Source of the DNA: JACZSB01 sp965372015
GTDB taxonomy: Bacteria; Fidelibacterota; Marinisomatia; SCGC-AAA003-L08; TS1B11
Length of the DNA: 39,602 nucleotides
NCBI GenBank assembly: GCA_965372015.1
Contig: CBDVAP010000013.1
Coordinates: 1-39,602 of the forward strand
Direction: 5' to 3'
Positions 16,360 through 24,063 of the stretch are shown piece by piece. The notes under the pieces were generated by a model, which worked only from the letters and a program-made list of their open reading frames with translations, was not told the DNA's origin and did not search any database. How positions within the stretch are numbered: position 1 is the stretch's first letter; each line of letters opens with the position of its first letter. A program made the translations under genes and the position numbers.

Positions 16360-18006
16360 GTGGCCCTGATCGGCACCGCCGCCAAAACCTGGCCCCCGGA
16401 CAAGTTCCGTAAGCGCCTGAAGGCTTTTGAGCAGTTACGGACGGAATATGCCGGCCAGGCTGAGCAGATCAAACTCGGCGGCGGCCAGCGTGGTATCCAG
16501 CGCCAGCACGACAAAGGCCGCCTCACCGCCCGCGAGCGTATCGACCGCCTGAAGGACCCCGATAGCCGGTTCCTGGAATTGGGACTGTTCGCTGCCTGGG
16601 ATATGTATCCCGAGTACGGTGCCCCACCGGGCGCCGGGGTGGTCACCGGGGTCATCGAGGTGGCCGGGCAGGACACGGTAGTGGTGGCCAACGACGCCAC
16701 CGTTAAGGCCGGGGCCTATTTTGAGGTTACATTAAAGAAAAACCTCCGTGCCCAGCAGATCGCCCTGGAGAACCACCTGCCCATCGTCTACCTGGTGGAC
16801 TCGGCCGGGGTGTTCCTGCCGTTGCAGGATCAGGTTTTCCCCGACGAGGCCCACTTCGGGCGCATTTTCTACAACAACGCCCGGCTTTCTGCCCTGGGTA
16901 TCCCCCAGATCGCGGCGGTCATGGGGCCCTGTGTGGCGGGGGGCGCTTACCTGCCGGTCATGTGCGACAAGTACATAATGGTGGAAGGCTCGAACATGTT
17001 CCTGGCGGGACCGGCCCTGGTCAAGGCGGCCATCGGGCAGGAGATCGACGCCGAGACATTGGGGGGCGCCACCACCCATAGTGCTATCTCGGGCACGGCC
17101 GACTATCACGAAGCCAACGACGAGGACGCCCTGGAGCGCATCCGCAGTCTGATGGGGACTATCAATCATCCCCAGGAGAGGGCTTTCACTCGACATGAAA
17201 CAACGGAGCCGCTACTACCGGCCGGCGATATCCCCGGGCTGATCTATCCCCCGGAGAGCACCCCTTACGACCTGCGGGAAATACTGGCCCGGCTCCTGGA
17301 CGGCAGCCGGTTCGAGGAATACAAGGCCACTTACGGTAAGACCCTGGTGTGCGGCGTCGGCCGGTTGGGGGGCTATGCCCTGGGGATGGTGGGCAACCAG
17401 AAGGTGAGCACTCGCGCCCACGAGGGAGGGTTGCAGATGGGCGGGGTGATCTACTCCGATTCGGCGGACAAGGCGGCCCGGTTCATCATGAACTGCAACC
17501 AGGACCGCATCCCGCTGCTGTTCATCCAGGACGTGAACGGCTTCATGGTAGGCCGCGACGCCGAGTGGGGCGGTATCGCCAAGGACGGGGCCAAGCTGGT
17601 CAACGCCGTGGCCAACAGCGTGGTGCCCAAGATCACGCTGGTGATCGGCGGCAGCTACGGCGCCGGCAACTATGCCCTCTGTGGCCGGGCCTACAACCCG
17701 CGCTTCATGTTTGCCTGGCCCACGGCCAAGATCGCGGTGATGGGTGGCGCCCAGGCGGCCAATACCCTGGCCGATATCCAACTGGCCCGCATGGAAAATC
17801 CCACTAAGGAGGACCGTGAACGGATCGTGGCCGAAGTCGAGGAGCGCTACGAACACCAGTCCGACCCGCGCTACGCCGCCGCCCGCCTGTGGGTGGATGA
17901 GATCATCATGCCCGAGGAAACCCGCCAAGTGCTGATCCGTTGCCTGGAGCTGTGCGACCACCAGACCAAAATGCCCGCGCCCCGGTTCGGGGTACTGCAG
18001 GTGTAG
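16360..18006 (+). CDS. Biotin-dependent acyl-CoA carboxylase beta (carboxyltransferase) subunit, methylcrotonoyl-CoA-carboxylase-like
   Basis: Carboxyltransferase of a biotin-dependent acyl-CoA carboxylase. From the GTG at 16360 (GGAGG lies just upstream, in the end of the thioesterase gene) it has ~548 residues, a normal length for MccB/PccB. The N half shows YLVDSAGVFLPLQDQVFPD, HFGRIFYNNARLSALGIPQI and GPCVAGGAYLPVM, which fit methylcrotonoyl-CoA carboxylase beta better than propionyl-CoA carboxylase. The C half shows DVNGFMVG, GGSYGAGNYALCGRAYNPRF and AVMGGAQAANTL. No biotin carboxylase/BCCP subunit is nearby. Its last 72 bp are copied twice downstream, so the present 3' end may have been exchanged by recombination. 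MCC specificity is an inference, supported by the HMG-CoA-type genes at 21.8-25.3 kb. Confidence 0.88.
   Translation: MALIGTAAKTWPPDKFRKRLKAFEQLRTEYAGQAEQIKLGGGQRGIQRQHDKGRLTARERIDRLKDPDSRFLELGLFAAWDMYPEYGAPPGAGVVTGVIEVAGQDTVVVANDATVKAGAYFEVTLKKNLRAQQIALENHLPIVYLVDSAGVFLPLQDQVFPDEAHFGRIFYNNARLSALGIPQIAAVMGPCVAGGAYLPVMCDKYIMVEGSNMFLAGPALVKAAIGQEIDAETLGGATTHSAISGTADYHEANDEDALERIRSLMGTINHPQERAFTRHETTEPLLPAGDIPGLIYPPESTPYDLREILARLLDGSRFEEYKATYGKTLVCGVGRLGGYALGMVGNQKVSTRAHEGGLQMGGVIYSDSADKAARFIMNCNQDRIPLLFIQDVNGFMVGRDAEWGGIAKDGAKLVNAVANSVVPKITLVIGGSYGAGNYALCGRAYNPRFMFAWPTAKIAVMGGAQAANTLADIQLARMENPTKEDRERIVAEVEERYEHQSDPRYAAARLWVDEIIMPEETRQVLIRCLELCDHQTKMPAPRFGVLQV
17935..18006 (+). repeat. Att-like repeat copy A (3' end of carboxyltransferase gene)
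   Basis: The 72 bases that close the carboxyltransferase frame, encoding CLELCDHQTKMPAPRFGVLQV. Includes a CCCCG-GTT-CGGGG hairpin at 17980-17992. By hand count it matches copy B at 64 of 72 positions, and its last 66 bases match copy C at 55 of 66. Confidence 0.85.
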
Positions 18007-18146
18007 GTCAGGGTGATGGTGGAGGGCGAGTAAGATTATTGTGTTGGCGGGAAATATCTATGTTACTTTTTGCCAGCCCCCTATGTCGGTTTATGATATA
18101 CTATTGTAGGTGTTCGGTGATTAGTAAATCAATAAGGACGGAGAGT

Positions 18147-18698
18147 ATGAGAACTTTAATATTATTCTCATTGGCGATCCCATTAATTGTACAATCTCAG
18201 GAGCCCAATAAAATTGAAAGGGGTTGGAGCAAAATCGACTTTATATACCCCGTCATGTTAAAGAATCCGATAATCTCCCATGAGGATGCTTACCGTATAG
18301 TCGAGTCAATTGGTTACAAAACGTTGCCTAATAGTATCACGTTTGACACGGCCACTTATCTCAAGCGACACGGACTACCTGCTATCGTAGGATATAAATT
18401 GTTAGATAAACCCTATCTGTTTATAGATATTACCTATGGTGAGATAGGAAGTGGTAAGTACTATGGCTATCTCGATATCTCCCTGAGAGAAGATGCTGCA
18501 TCAAGAATTATTCAAACTAGTTATATGCATAATGGAGTGCCGGATTCTGTCTGGATGGGATTTCCCGCCTCCATTGATCTAATTAGTAGGGGTATGGTTT
18601 TTATGAATTATGATTCGAATGATGTACAAGAAGCTATTCGAGAGAAAACCCAAGAATTCTTTGAAGAACTTAGCATCAAAGTACGTGAGCAACCTTAA
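18147..18698 (+). CDS. Secreted hypothetical protein, AT-rich cargo gene
   Basis: 183 residues from the ATG at 18147, which follows AAGGACGGAGAG and begins a clear signal peptide (RTLILFSLAIPLIVQSQ). The open frame extends upstream into the carboxyltransferase end in another frame, but that part is non-leader and GC-rich, so I excluded it. The mature part is a mixed alpha/beta protein with a YLKRHGLPAIVGYKLL segment and FIDITYGEIGSGKYYGYLDI. I do not recognise the family. Base use is much more AT-rich than the flanking backbone genes, consistent with transfer. It is the first gene of the cargo between repeat copies A and B. Confidence 0.6.
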   Translation: MRTLILFSLAIPLIVQSQEPNKIERGWSKIDFIYPVMLKNPIISHEDAYRIVESIGYKTLPNSITFDTATYLKRHGLPAIVGYKLLDKPYLFIDITYGEIGSGKYYGYLDISLREDAASRIIQTSYMHNGVPDSVWMGFPASIDLISRGMVFMNYDSNDVQEAIREKTQEFFEELSIKVREQP

Positions 18699-18755
18699 GA
18701 TTTTCTTGGCTCTTATATTGCCACTAGCGTCCGAAATAGAACTGATATTATTCCA

Positions 18756-19178
18756 ATGACAATTACAGATATTGCAGCCCTGTTGGGGGTGGTATTTGGC
18801 GTTTCTGCCTTAGTTCTTGGAATTCTTAATTACAATCGAGACAAGGGTAGAATTACGATGACATTGCAATGGGATATGAGTTCTTATGGAGACCCAAGAT
18901 ATGATGATGACAAATTATATGGTGTTGTAACTATAACGAATATTGGACGAAGACCAGTGTATATCAGTCATGTTGCATTAAAGCTTCCGAAAAAATATAA
19001 AGACTATTCACATTTGTTGCTACGAGAAGGTATTGCTGGGCAAAAACTTGCCGAAGGTGATTCTCCGGCAATGTTTATAATTGACCAAGATGGGCTGGAA
19101 ACGTATGCAAAAGGTTGGAAGAAGATTCGTGCTCAAGTAAATATGTCTACTGGAAGGAACATCTTTCAAAAAAGGTAA
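18756..19178 (+). CDS. Small membrane-anchored hypothetical protein
   Basis: 140 residues. Residues ~5-25 form one transmembrane helix (IAALLGVVFGVSALVLGILNY), followed by a charged NRDKGR turn and a ~110-residue domain with beta-sandwich-like pattern (ITMTLQWDMS, GVVTITNIGRRPVYISHVAL). The NIGRRPVYI motif recurs in small single-helix proteins of unknown function often seen on mobile DNA; I recall this only generally. AT-rich, like the gene upstream. No ribosome-binding site stands out (TTCCA before ATG). Function unknown. Confidence 0.55.
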   Translation: MTITDIAALLGVVFGVSALVLGILNYNRDKGRITMTLQWDMSSYGDPRYDDDKLYGVVTITNIGRRPVYISHVALKLPKKYKDYSHLLLREGIAGQKLAEGDSPAMFIIDQDGLETYAKGWKKIRAQVNMSTGRNIFQKR

Positions 19179-19413
19179 GAGAGATTCCTTCTTGGGCGAA
19201 ACCACGTTCCGATAATTAGGGGATCTCTGCCCCCTCGTCAAAGCCGAAACCATTACCCGGTGCTAAAGGCAGGCGTGCTTGCACGTTCATTTACCCTACC
19301 GTAAACTTCATTGTAACCGTCCCCAAAGAACTGACGATATGATCATATTAGGGTCTTTAATTATCGCATCATGCTTCGTACCGGACTTAAAATCAAACAG
19401 CAGGGGTAGGAGT

Positions 19414-19620
19414 ATGCAGTACGTAGTAGTGGTTGAGAAAACAGAAAAGAACTATGGGGCCTATGTTCCCGACCTGCCGGGTTGCGTTGCCGTAGGCGAT
19501 ACCAGGGAGGAAACGCTCAAACTGATACGGGAGGCCATCGAACTGCACTTACAGAGTATGCAAGCAGACGGCGAGCCCATACCCCCAACCGCGACCACCG
19601 CCGAATTGGTTGAGGTCTAA
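19414..19620 (+). CDS. HicB-family antitoxin-like protein without a HicA partner
   Basis: 68 residues from the ATG at 19414 (upstream AGGGGTAGGAG is a good ribosome-binding site; the longer in-frame start is rejected for lack of HicB similarity). It has the HicB partial RNase-H-like fold: MQYVVVVEKTEKNYGAYVPDLPGCVAVGDT, then the EETLKLIREAIELHLQ helix. HicB proteins neutralise the HicA mRNA interferase and often carry a DNA-binding tail. This one is the short form without such a tail. No hicA is visible in the 235 bp before it, nor after it. Its stop codon lies at the first base of repeat copy B, as if the cassette boundary was cut right at the gene end. Confidence 0.78.
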   Translation: MQYVVVVEKTEKNYGAYVPDLPGCVAVGDTREETLKLIREAIELHLQSMQADGEPIPPTATTAELVEV

Positions 19621-19691
19621 TCCGCTGCCTGGAGCTGTGCGACCACCAGGCCAAAATGCCTGCGCCCCGGTTCGGGGTGCCGCCGGTGTGA
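19620..19691 (+). repeat. Att-like repeat copy B
   Basis: Second copy of the carboxyltransferase 3' end; would read CLELCDHQAKMPAPRFGVPPV and a stop. It is detached from any carboxyltransferase frame. The CCCCG-GTT-CGGGG hairpin is kept (19665-19677). Confidence 0.85.
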
Positions 19692-19707
19692 TAAATCTGT
19701 TCCGTAC

Positions 19708-19743
19708 ACATGTAGGGGCGTATGGCGATACGCCCATACATGT
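19708..19743. repeat. GTAGGGGC-type palindrome, element 2
   Basis: An outer 7-bp stem (ACATGTA / TACATGT), one mismatch, then an inner 8-bp stem (GGGCGTAT / ATACGCCC) around a GGCG loop. Shares GTAGGGGCGTA with element 1 and lies just inside cargo segment 2. Confidence 0.75.
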
Positions 19744-19792
19744 CCCTATCGGTCGGTCATGGAGACTATTGCAGCGGCAGGGACATTATACC

Positions 19793-19821
19793 TTGTATTA
19801 AACCTAAATATGGTCTATATT
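19793..19821 (+). promoter_or_regulatory. Putative sigma-70-like promoter of the Phd/ParE module
   Basis: TTGTAT at 19793-19798, a 17-bp spacer, then TATATT at 19816-19821, about 24 bp before the antitoxin start. Spacing is ideal; hexamers match the consensus 4 of 6 and 5 of 6. Predicted by eye only. Confidence 0.4.
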
Positions 19822-19844
19822 CGGGTCAGTTCTGAGGAAGGAAT

Positions 19845-20129
19845 ATGAAGCCCAGCGAATCCATTAAGCCCATCAGCTACTTGAAAGCCCATGCGGCGGA
19901 ACTGTTCAGGGACATCACGGAACACCAAAAGACGCTGATCGTCACCCAGCGGGGCGAGGCCAAGGTGGTGGTGCAGGATGTGCGCACCTACGAGCGCACC
20001 CAGGAGAGCTTGGCCCTTTTAAAGATGCTGGCGAAGAGTAGCCAGAGCATAAGGGCAGGGAAGTTCAAGCCTGCCGGAGAAGCCTTTGATGATCTTGGCG
20101 AGCGGATCAAGGCCCACCAGCAAGTGTGA
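19845..20129 (+). CDS. Phd/YefM-family antitoxin
   Basis: 94 residues; the ATG follows a strong AGGAAGGAAT ribosome-binding site. The N-terminal DNA-binding fold reads IKPISYLKAHAAELFRDI, TLIVTQRGEAKVVVQDVRTYE, a classic Phd/YefM signature; the C-terminus is the toxin-binding helix region. It would neutralise the toxin encoded next and repress their shared promoter. Its TGA overlaps the toxin GTG (GTGA), so antitoxin is made first and coupled. The module fills cargo segment 2 between repeat copies B and C. Confidence 0.88.
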   Translation: MKPSESIKPISYLKAHAAELFRDITEHQKTLIVTQRGEAKVVVQDVRTYERTQESLALLKMLAKSSQSIRAGKFKPAGEAFDDLGERIKAHQQV

Positions 20130-20449
20130 AATACACGGTCTATATCGTCGCCGACGCCGAAGACGACCTGTTTGATATCTACCGCCATATAGCCTGGTCG
20201 GATTCCCTTGCCAAAGCCGACCGGGTCGTTAATAATCTTCAGGAGCTCTGCAATTCTCTGGAAGAGCTCCCGGATCGCGGGCATGTTCCCCCGGAGTTGG
20301 AATTCATCAGTGTTCCGGATTACCGGGAAGTGCATTACAAACCTTATCGGGTCATCTACCAGATCGTAGGGAAAGATGTGTATGTCCACTGTGTTCTGGA
20401 TGGCCGCCGGGATATGCAGTCGTTGTTACAGGAAAGGTTGCTCCGCTAA
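20126..20449 (+). CDS. ParE/RelE-family toxin
   Basis: 107 residues starting at a GTG inside the antitoxin stop. The RelE/ParE fold is seen as YTVYIVADAEDDLFDIYRHI, a helical hairpin with LEELPDRGHVPPEL, then REVHYKPYRVIYQIVGKDVYVHCVLDGRRDMQSLL, where YKPYRVIY and the VLDGRRD end are family hallmarks. Members either poison DNA gyrase (ParE) or cleave mRNA on the ribosome (RelE); the R-rich ending alone does not decide this, though the overall form is ParE-like. It appears intact. Confidence 0.87.
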   Translation: MKYTVYIVADAEDDLFDIYRHIAWSDSLAKADRVVNNLQELCNSLEELPDRGHVPPELEFISVPDYREVHYKPYRVIYQIVGKDVYVHCVLDGRRDMQSLLQERLLR

Positions 20450-20467
20450 CCCGTGGACCTCCTCTTC

Positions 20468-20533
20468 TGCCTAGAACTGTGCGATCACCAGGCCAAAATG
20501 CCTCCGCCCCGTGTCGGGGTACTGTAGTTGTAA
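20468..20533 (+). repeat. Att-like repeat copy C
   Basis: Third copy of the carboxyltransferase 3' end, the most diverged (hand count 55 of 66 identical to copy A). It would read CLELCDHQAKMPPPRVGVL and then a premature stop. The hairpin at 20507-20519 is kept with a different loop (CCCCG-TGT-CGGGG). Confidence 0.8.
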
Positions 20534-20563
20534 ATTACCCAGGCTAATCTAGCCCCTAACACT

Positions 20564-21712
20564 ATGTTTCCGCTTGTCCTGACCATAACCCTTCTGTATG
20601 CCCTGTTCATCCTCTGGCTGTGGCGCGGTGTGCAGCGGCTCGAGCCGTTGGTCCTAAGCACCAGCCGGCCCTTCGTGAGCGTAATAGTGGCCGCCCGCAA
20701 TGAAGCCCAGAACCTGCCGGGACTGCTGAACTCTCTGCGTACCCAAAGCTACCCGACCGACCGGTTGGAGCTGCTCGTGGTCGACGACGGCAGTACCGAC
20801 GATACCTATTCCATACTCACCCAACATACTACCAGAATGCAGAACCTGGTCCCGCTCCAGGTGGCGGAAGTGCCTGCTGGGTGGAGCCCCAAGAAATGGG
20901 CGCTGGCCACTGCCATCAAGGCCGCCCGCGGGGAGATTATCGTGGCCACCGACGCCGATTGCCTCCCCGGTAGCCGCTGGGTTGAGACCATGGCCGGTTG
21001 CTTTGACGATCCCGCCCTGGGGCTGGTGATGGGTCCGGCCCCGGTGATGACTTCCTGGCTGGGCCGGTGGTACGAGGCGTTATTCTTGGATAGCATCTCC
21101 CTGGACGCGCTGGCGGCGGGGGGCGCCTCCAACGGCCTGGCCCTGACCTGTACCGGCCGGAACCTGGCCTATCGGAAGCGGGCCTTTGAGGAGGTGGGCG
21201 GCTTCAGCGGCGTGGAGCACCTGGTCTCCGGCGACGATGACCTGCTGTTGCATAAAATTGCCGGGGCGGGTTGGGGGATCAGGTTTGCCCTAGCGCTGAG
21301 TGCCACCGTGCCCAGCTCCCCACCGGTTGGCTGGCGGGCTTTCCTCCGCCAGCGCCTGAGGCATGCTTCCAAGGGCCGGGCTTATTACAGTATCCCCACC
21401 AGCCCACGGTTCAAAATCCTGTTGCCCCTGCTCTATCTGGCTAACGTGGGCGCATTATTTTCGCTGGTCATGCTGGCCATGACCCCTCAATGGTACTGGC
21501 CCATAATCCTGGTGGTCAAACTGGCGGCGGAAGCGCTGCTGGTTTACACTTACCTGGCACGGGTGCCGGGCAGGGTCCGGCCAGGGACCTTCCTGCTTAC
21601 CGGCCTGATTTATCCCCTGTATGTGACGGTATTCGGCCTGCTGGGCAATTTATTCAAGGTTGGCTGGAGGGGCCGCCGCTACAGCGGCGTACAGGTTTCC
21701 GGGTCACGCTAG
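20564..21712 (+). CDS. Membrane GT2 glycosyltransferase
   Basis: 382 residues. One N-terminal membrane helix (about 3-20), a GT-A domain with VSVIVAARNEAQNLPGLL, VVDDGSTDDT near residue 75, the DADC metal motif near 130 and GDDDLLLHK near 224, then QRLRHASKG (a Q-x-x-R-W-like acceptor motif) and three C-terminal membrane helices. Similar enzymes glycosylate lipid acceptors such as carotenoids or hopanoids. It lies immediately after repeat copy C and starts the resumed backbone. Its position 5' of the HMG-CoA synthase gene hints at isoprenoid glycosylation, but that is speculation. Confidence 0.87.
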   Translation: MFPLVLTITLLYALFILWLWRGVQRLEPLVLSTSRPFVSVIVAARNEAQNLPGLLNSLRTQSYPTDRLELLVVDDGSTDDTYSILTQHTTRMQNLVPLQVAEVPAGWSPKKWALATAIKAARGEIIVATDADCLPGSRWVETMAGCFDDPALGLVMGPAPVMTSWLGRWYEALFLDSISLDALAAGGASNGLALTCTGRNLAYRKRAFEEVGGFSGVEHLVSGDDDLLLHKIAGAGWGIRFALALSATVPSSPPVGWRAFLRQRLRHASKGRAYYSIPTSPRFKILLPLLYLANVGALFSLVMLAMTPQWYWPIILVVKLAAEALLVYTYLARVPGRVRPGTFLLTGLIYPLYVTVFGLLGNLFKVGWRGRRYSGVQVSGSR

Positions 21713-21826
21713 CTGGTGGTCCGCCGGCCGTATTTGCGGCTCCGTAGTTGAAAATTCCGTGACACTGATAGTGAATATTAGAATTGCGAAACGTAACTTT
21801 GCTATGGCTGAAAGGAGACAATCCTA

Positions 21827-22879
21827 ATGGTTGGTATCGTCGGCTGGGGGGCCTACGTGCCCTGCTACCGGATCAAGGCCGAGACCATCGCCCGCCAGTG
21901 GGGTGGCGACCCCGAGAGTGTGCGCAAAGGTCTGATCCTGGAGGAAAAGACCGTGCCGGGGCTGGATGAGGACACCATCACCATTTCCGTGGCGGCCGCC
22001 CGTGACGCCATTGAGCGGGCGGGTATCGCCCCCGATGAAATCGGCGCCGTCTACATCGGTTCCGAGTCTCATCCCTACGCGGTCAAACCCAGCGGCACGG
22101 TGCTGATCGACGCCCTGGGTATCGGTCCCCATGTCCATGTGGCCGACTACGAGTTCGCCTGCAAGGCCGGCACCGAGGCCATGTTCGTGGCCTACTCTCA
22201 CGTCAAGGCCGGCCAGATGAAATATGCTCTTGGTATCGGGGCCGACACCTCCCAGGGTGCGCCCGGCGACGCTCTGGAATATACCGCTTCCGCCGGTGGG
22301 GCGGCTTTCATCATGGGCGCCGAAAATGTGGCCGCCGAGATACAGGCCACCTATTCCTTCACCTCGGATACCCCCGATTTCTGGCGCAAGGAGCTGGAGC
22401 ATTATCCCCAGCATGCCGGGCGGTTCACCGGCGAACCGGCCTATTTCCGCCATGTGCTGGCAGCGGCCCGGGGCATACTGGAGCAGACCGGCCATCAACC
22501 GGAGGATTTCGCCCACGCCGTGTTCCACATGCCCAACGGCAAATTCCCGCTCAAGGCGGCCAAGATCTTGGGCTTTAAGCGCAAACAGATGGATCAAGGA
22601 TTTCTGGTTACCAACATGGGTAATACCTACTCCGGTTCCTCGCCCACCGGCCTGGCCGCGATCCTGGACGTGGCCCGCCCCGGCGACATGATACTGTTGG
22701 TATCCTTCGGCTCGGGGGCCGGCAGCGATGCTTTCGTTTTCCAGGCCACCGATCATTTACCGCCACTCCAGGACAAGGCGCCCAAGATCAGGGCGCTGCT
22801 TGAGCGCAACCGGCGCTACCTGGACTACGGCCAATACGCCAAGTTCCGGCGTAAGATTATCTTCAACTCACCTAATTGA
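21827..22879 (+). CDS. Hydroxymethylglutaryl-CoA synthase, archaeal-type
   Basis: Condenses acetoacetyl-CoA with acetyl-CoA to HMG-CoA. The 350 residues carry the catalytic triad at the family positions: E80 (GSESHP), C112 (EFACKAG) and H234 (FHMPNGK). The short length and the KPSGTVLIDALG block mark the archaeal/short bacterial form instead of the eukaryotic one. The ATG follows AAAGGAG. The next genes encode a thiolase and a DUF35 protein; in archaea these three proteins form a channelling complex that passes acetoacetyl-CoA from thiolase to the synthase, so a complex is likely here also. No HMG-CoA reductase is in the window. Confidence 0.93.
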   Translation: MVGIVGWGAYVPCYRIKAETIARQWGGDPESVRKGLILEEKTVPGLDEDTITISVAAARDAIERAGIAPDEIGAVYIGSESHPYAVKPSGTVLIDALGIGPHVHVADYEFACKAGTEAMFVAYSHVKAGQMKYALGIGADTSQGAPGDALEYTASAGGAAFIMGAENVAAEIQATYSFTSDTPDFWRKELEHYPQHAGRFTGEPAYFRHVLAAARGILEQTGHQPEDFAHAVFHMPNGKFPLKAAKILGFKRKQMDQGFLVTNMGNTYSGSSPTGLAAILDVARPGDMILLVSFGSGAGSDAFVFQATDHLPPLQDKAPKIRALLERNRRYLDYGQYAKFRRKIIFNSPN

Positions 22880-22908
22880 TAAAATATGGACTTGAGTAAG
22901 GGCTGACT

Positions 22909-24063
22909 ATGAGAGATGTGTTTATTATCGGTACCGGTATGACCCCCTTCGGGGAATTGTGGGACCGGTCGCTGCGTGACCTGTACGTGGAGGCCGCCCT
23001 GGCCGCCATCGAGGACGCCGCCGTGGACCGGCTCGATTCCCTGTACGTGGGGTGCATGACCAGCGGCCTGTTCGTCGGGCAGGAGCACATCGGCGCCCTG
23101 ATGGCCGACTACCTGGGCCGCACGCCCATTCCCGCCACCAGGGTGGAGTCGGCCTGTGCTTCCGGGGGCATGGCGGTGCGCCAGGCTTACCTGGAAGTCG
23201 CCTCCGGCGCCAGTGAGGTGGTGCTGGCCGGGGGCGTTGAGAAAATGAATGACGGCGCTGACGTGGCTTCGGCCCTGGCCACCGCCTCCGACCAGGAATA
23301 CGAGGCCTACCAGGGGATCACCTTCCCGGGATTGTATGCCCTGATCGCCCGGGCGCACATGCATCGTTATGGCACCACTAGTGAGCAGTTGGCCCGGGTG
23401 GCGGTGAAGAACCACAAGCACGGCGCCCTGAACCCCAAGGCCCAGTATCCCTTTGAGATCACCGTGGAGCAGGTGCTCAATTCCTCCCAGGTGGCCGATC
23501 CTTTGCGGCTTCTGGATTGCTCGCCGGTAACTGACGGCGCGGCTGCGGTGATCCTGGCCTCGGCGGAGGTGGCCGGCAGCCTCAAGGGGCATCCGGCCGT
23601 CAAAATAGCGGCCTCGGCCCAGGCCTCAGATACATTCGCCCTGCACAACCGTAAAGACCTGACCCACTTAGGCGCGGTGCAACAGGCGGGGGAATTAGCC
23701 TTAAGCCAATCCGGCCGCACCATTGAGGATATTGACGTAGCCGAAGTGCACGACTGTTTCACTATCGCCGAGCTGTGCGTCATGGAAGCCCTCGGTTTTG
23801 CCGAGCCGGGTAAGGCTGCGGCCATGGTGCAGGCGGGGGAGACCACCCTGGGCGGCCGGCTGCCCATCAACACCAGCGGCGGCCTCAAGGCCAAGGGCCA
23901 CCCGGTGGGCGCTTCGGGTGTGGCCCAGATAGTTGAATTGACTACCCAACTGCGGGGGGCGGCCGGTAAACGGCAGGTCGAGGGAGCCCGCATCGCCCTG
24001 GCCCAGAATATGGGCGGCACCGGCGCCAGCTGCACGGTGCACATCCTGGAGGGCGTGGCATGA
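22909..24063 (+). CDS. Thiolase (acetyl-CoA C-acetyltransferase-like, archaeal HMGCS-associated type)
   Basis: 384 residues. The nucleophile is C83 in RVESACASGG; the other catalytic motifs are EVHDCFTIAE and GGLKAKGHPVGASG towards the C-terminus. This subfamily (SCP2-thiolase-like) uses the HDCF histidine in place of the second cysteine of biosynthetic thiolases. It would make acetoacetyl-CoA for the HMG-CoA synthase encoded 29 bp upstream. Its TGA overlaps the ATG of the DUF35 gene, which supports a stoichiometric complex. Confidence 0.9.
   Translation: MRDVFIIGTGMTPFGELWDRSLRDLYVEAALAAIEDAAVDRLDSLYVGCMTSGLFVGQEHIGALMADYLGRTPIPATRVESACASGGMAVRQAYLEVASGASEVVLAGGVEKMNDGADVASALATASDQEYEAYQGITFPGLYALIARAHMHRYGTTSEQLARVAVKNHKHGALNPKAQYPFEITVEQVLNSSQVADPLRLLDCSPVTDGAAAVILASAEVAGSLKGHPAVKIAASAQASDTFALHNRKDLTHLGAVQQAGELALSQSGRTIEDIDVAEVHDCFTIAELCVMEALGFAEPGKAAAMVQAGETTLGGRLPINTSGGLKAKGHPVGASGVAQIVELTTQLRGAAGKRQVEGARIALAQNMGGTGASCTVHILEGVA

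Larger units (their letters stand above)
17935..20533. mobile_element. Tandem accessory cassettes bounded by copies of the carboxyltransferase 3' end
   Basis: Three copies of the same ~70-bp gene end (17935-18006, 19620-19691, 20468-20533) enclose two cargo segments: 18007-19619 (two unknown AT-rich genes and a HicB) and 19692-20467 (Phd/ParE toxin-antitoxin). No transposase or integrase is present. This is the footprint expected of insertion or recombination at the 3' end of a coding gene, repeated twice. The element type is an inference. Confidence 0.55.

Noticed and set aside
19179..19413. A hicA gene upstream of hicB
   Set aside because: No frame there shows the HicA dsRBD-like pattern with its G-H-x-x-x-W or catalytic histidine.
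17935..20533. Integron gene cassettes with attC sites
   Set aside because: The repeats translate as the carboxyltransferase C-terminus, lie in that gene's orientation, and show no attC core (GTTRRRY) or integrase.
21824..23592. Long minus-strand frames opposite the HMG-CoA synthase and thiolase genes
   Set aside because: Shadow frames of GC-rich coding DNA; the plus-strand enzymes have full catalytic motifs.
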